A stretch of 64,000 bases of DNA from CAVSKL01 sp963728475 [NCBI: Candidatus Eiseniibacteriota bacterium] (lineage in GTDB: Bacteria > Eisenbacteria > RBG-16-71-46 > JABDJR01): assembly GCA_963728475.1 (NCBI GenBank), contig CAVSKL010000001.1:1240001-1304000 (forward strand), read 5' to 3'. A program made the translations under genes and the position numbers. How positions within the stretch are numbered: the stretch's first letter is position 1; the number at the start of each line of letters is the position of its first letter. The notes below the pieces were generated by a model, which saw only the letters and a list, made by a program, of their open reading frames with translations, was not told where the DNA came from and made no database searches. Shown piece after piece: positions 62,924-64,000 of the stretch.

Positions 62924-63243
62924 GTCGCGCTCCTTCCCGGCGTCCGCCGCGAAAAAGGTCCGGCTACGAATCGATCCGGATGAACGGTAGGGCCGCTCCC
63001 GTAGTCTTAGCCAGAGCGAGGCGCCGGACAAGCGGTTTCGGGATATCGGAACCTTCCGACATCCAGCGTGCCACTCCCGGTGGGGGGGCCGGATGTGCTA
63101 GTCTCTTCCCCTCAGATTTCCTGCCCTCGATACCCCTCGACACGCCCTTGCAGCCTTCGCCGTCACCGACGGTGGAAACCGCCGGCGCCCGGCAACCGGA
63201 CATTCGTCCAGCCGTGTCGCTCGAGCCATGAGGTCGACTCCAC
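62924..63243. other. Divergent region between DUF885 and RND adaptor
   Basis: 320 bp without a gene. Contains a possible -10 (TAGTCT at 63099) for the downstream gene. Otherwise GC-rich and unremarkable. Confidence 0.5.
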
Positions 63244-64000
63244 ATGAAGCGTGAACTGAAGGGTCGGGGCGTGTCCGCCTCCCTTCGTCTCCTGTCCGGG
63301 CGCCTGTTCCTGGCCGGCCTTCTCGTCGCGGCGGTGGCCGCCGCCGGTTGCGGCAGGAAGGGCGATCCTCCCGCCGGCGCCCGCGGGGCCGGCAACGCCG
63401 AGGCCGCTCCCGGCATGATGCGTCCGCAGGTCCCTCCCATCCCCGTCGCGGTGGAGCCGGCTTCCCGAGGCCCCATCGCGAGCTATTACCGCGCCACCGC
63501 CACCCTGGAGCCCAACAAGCAGGCGGAGATCCTGGCCCGGGTGAACGGGGTGGTGCTCAAGACCCTGGCTGAGGAAGGGGACTATGTGAAGGAAGGGCAG
63601 GACCTTCTTCTCATCCAGGACGACGAATACCGGTTCCGGCTGGAGCAGGCCGAGGCCTCGGTGAACCAGGCCCAGGCCAAGTTCGACCGCACCCAGAAGA
63701 TGTTCTCGGGGAACCTGGTCTCGGCCGAGGAGTTCGACACCGCCAAGACCGACCTCGCCACCGCGAGGGCCAACCGGGACCTGGCCAAGCTGGAACTCTC
63801 CTATACCCACGTGGCCGCCCCCTTCTCGGGGCGGGTGACCCGGCGGGCGGTGGACCCCGGCCAGACCGTGTCGAACGGCACCTCCCTCTATACCCTGGCC
63901 GACCTGTCCAAGCTCCTGGCCCGGGTGCACGTCCCCAGCAAGGAGTTCGGCAAGATCCGCTCCGACCAGCCGGTGGAACTCAGCCTGGATTCGGACCGGG
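63244..64000 (+). CDS. RND efflux periplasmic adaptor (3' partial)
   Basis: At least 252 residues from ATG 63244; the gene runs off the window. Lipobox AAAGC at about residue 36 anchors it. It shows the membrane-fusion-protein plan: lipoyl halves (QAEILARVNGVVLKTLAEEGDYVKEGQDLLLI, and THVAAPFSGRVTRRAVDPGQTV), with a helical hairpin between them (RLEQAEASVNQAQAKFDRTQKMF, SAEEFDTAKTDLATARANRDLAKLE). This is the AcrA/MexA-type subunit linking an RND pump to an outer-membrane channel; pump genes should follow. Confidence 0.9.
   Translation, partial: MKRELKGRGVSASLRLLSGRLFLAGLLVAAVAAAGCGRKGDPPAGARGAGNAEAAPGMMRPQVPPIPVAVEPASRGPIASYYRATATLEPNKQAEILARVNGVVLKTLAEEGDYVKEGQDLLLIQDDEYRFRLEQAEASVNQAQAKFDRTQKMFSGNLVSAEEFDTAKTDLATARANRDLAKLELSYTHVAAPFSGRVTRRAVDPGQTVSNGTSLYTLADLSKLLARVHVPSKEFGKIRSDQPVELSLDSDR

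Overview
By eye the window is very GC-rich (about 70%), densely packed and free of rRNA or recognisable tRNA genes. It looks like chromosome from a Gram-negative-type bacterium: there are many lipoprotein signal peptides, a BamA/Omp85-like barrel, an RND adaptor and extracellular beta-helix proteins. Two exported proteins end in FlgD-Ig-like domains of the kind used as C-terminal sorting tags in FCB-group bacteria. Together with the base composition this suggests an uncultured FCB-related lineage (for example Candidatus Eisenbacteria-like), but that is inference only.

Layout. 0-3.5 kb: acetyl-CoA synthetase (5' end outside the window) and an EgtB-type sulfoxide synthase. 3.5-4.0 kb: gene-free block of ~108-bp GC-rich direct repeats. 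4.0-13.6 kb: small membrane proteins, NUDIX hydrolase, DUF4097 protein, Rho-N-like small protein, exported proteins, EamA transporter, MiaE (its start lies in a 44-bp tandem repeat) and an agmatinase-type ureohydrolase. 13.8-16.3 kb: overlapping pair of an alanine-dehydrogenase-like enzyme and a CoA-transferase. 16.3-23.7 kb: lipoprotein, membrane protein, a 67-residue bacterial histone-fold protein, a divergent senA/senB pair (selenoneine synthase and selenosugar synthase) and three exported proteins including a beta-barrel. 23.8-38.5 kb: methyltransferase, VOC protein, DUF5675, CPA antiporter overlapping a TMEM175-like channel, Tat amidase, an FG-GAP/HATPase membrane protein, DNRLRE protein, ferrochelatase, a decayed prolyl oligopeptidase, thioredoxin-like lipoprotein, SDR, Fpg-like glycosylase and a SufR-like regulator with a palindromic operator candidate.

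38.8-52.4 kb is an accessory region: CAP-domain protein with FlgD tail, NUDIX, M43 metalloprotease cut short beside an IS256-type element, two or three exported repeat proteins, a ~4.5-kb beta-helix gene broken by an in-frame TAG and a G-run frameshift, and an IS91-type transposase. Much of it (about 40.8-50.3 kb) is visibly less GC-rich than its surroundings. 52.4-64 kb: long Lhr helicase with a Gly-rich tandem repeat, cytochrome c lipoprotein, GH113-like glycosidase, a tightly overlapping thiamine-binding/membrane/UPF0489 cluster, DUF885 hydrolase and the start of an RND adaptor.

The strongest leads are the senA-senB pair (a selenium-containing small-molecule pathway) beside a bacterial histone, with a separate egtB paralogue 16 kb away; the FG-GAP/HATPase receptor; and several repeat-mediated or decaying loci.
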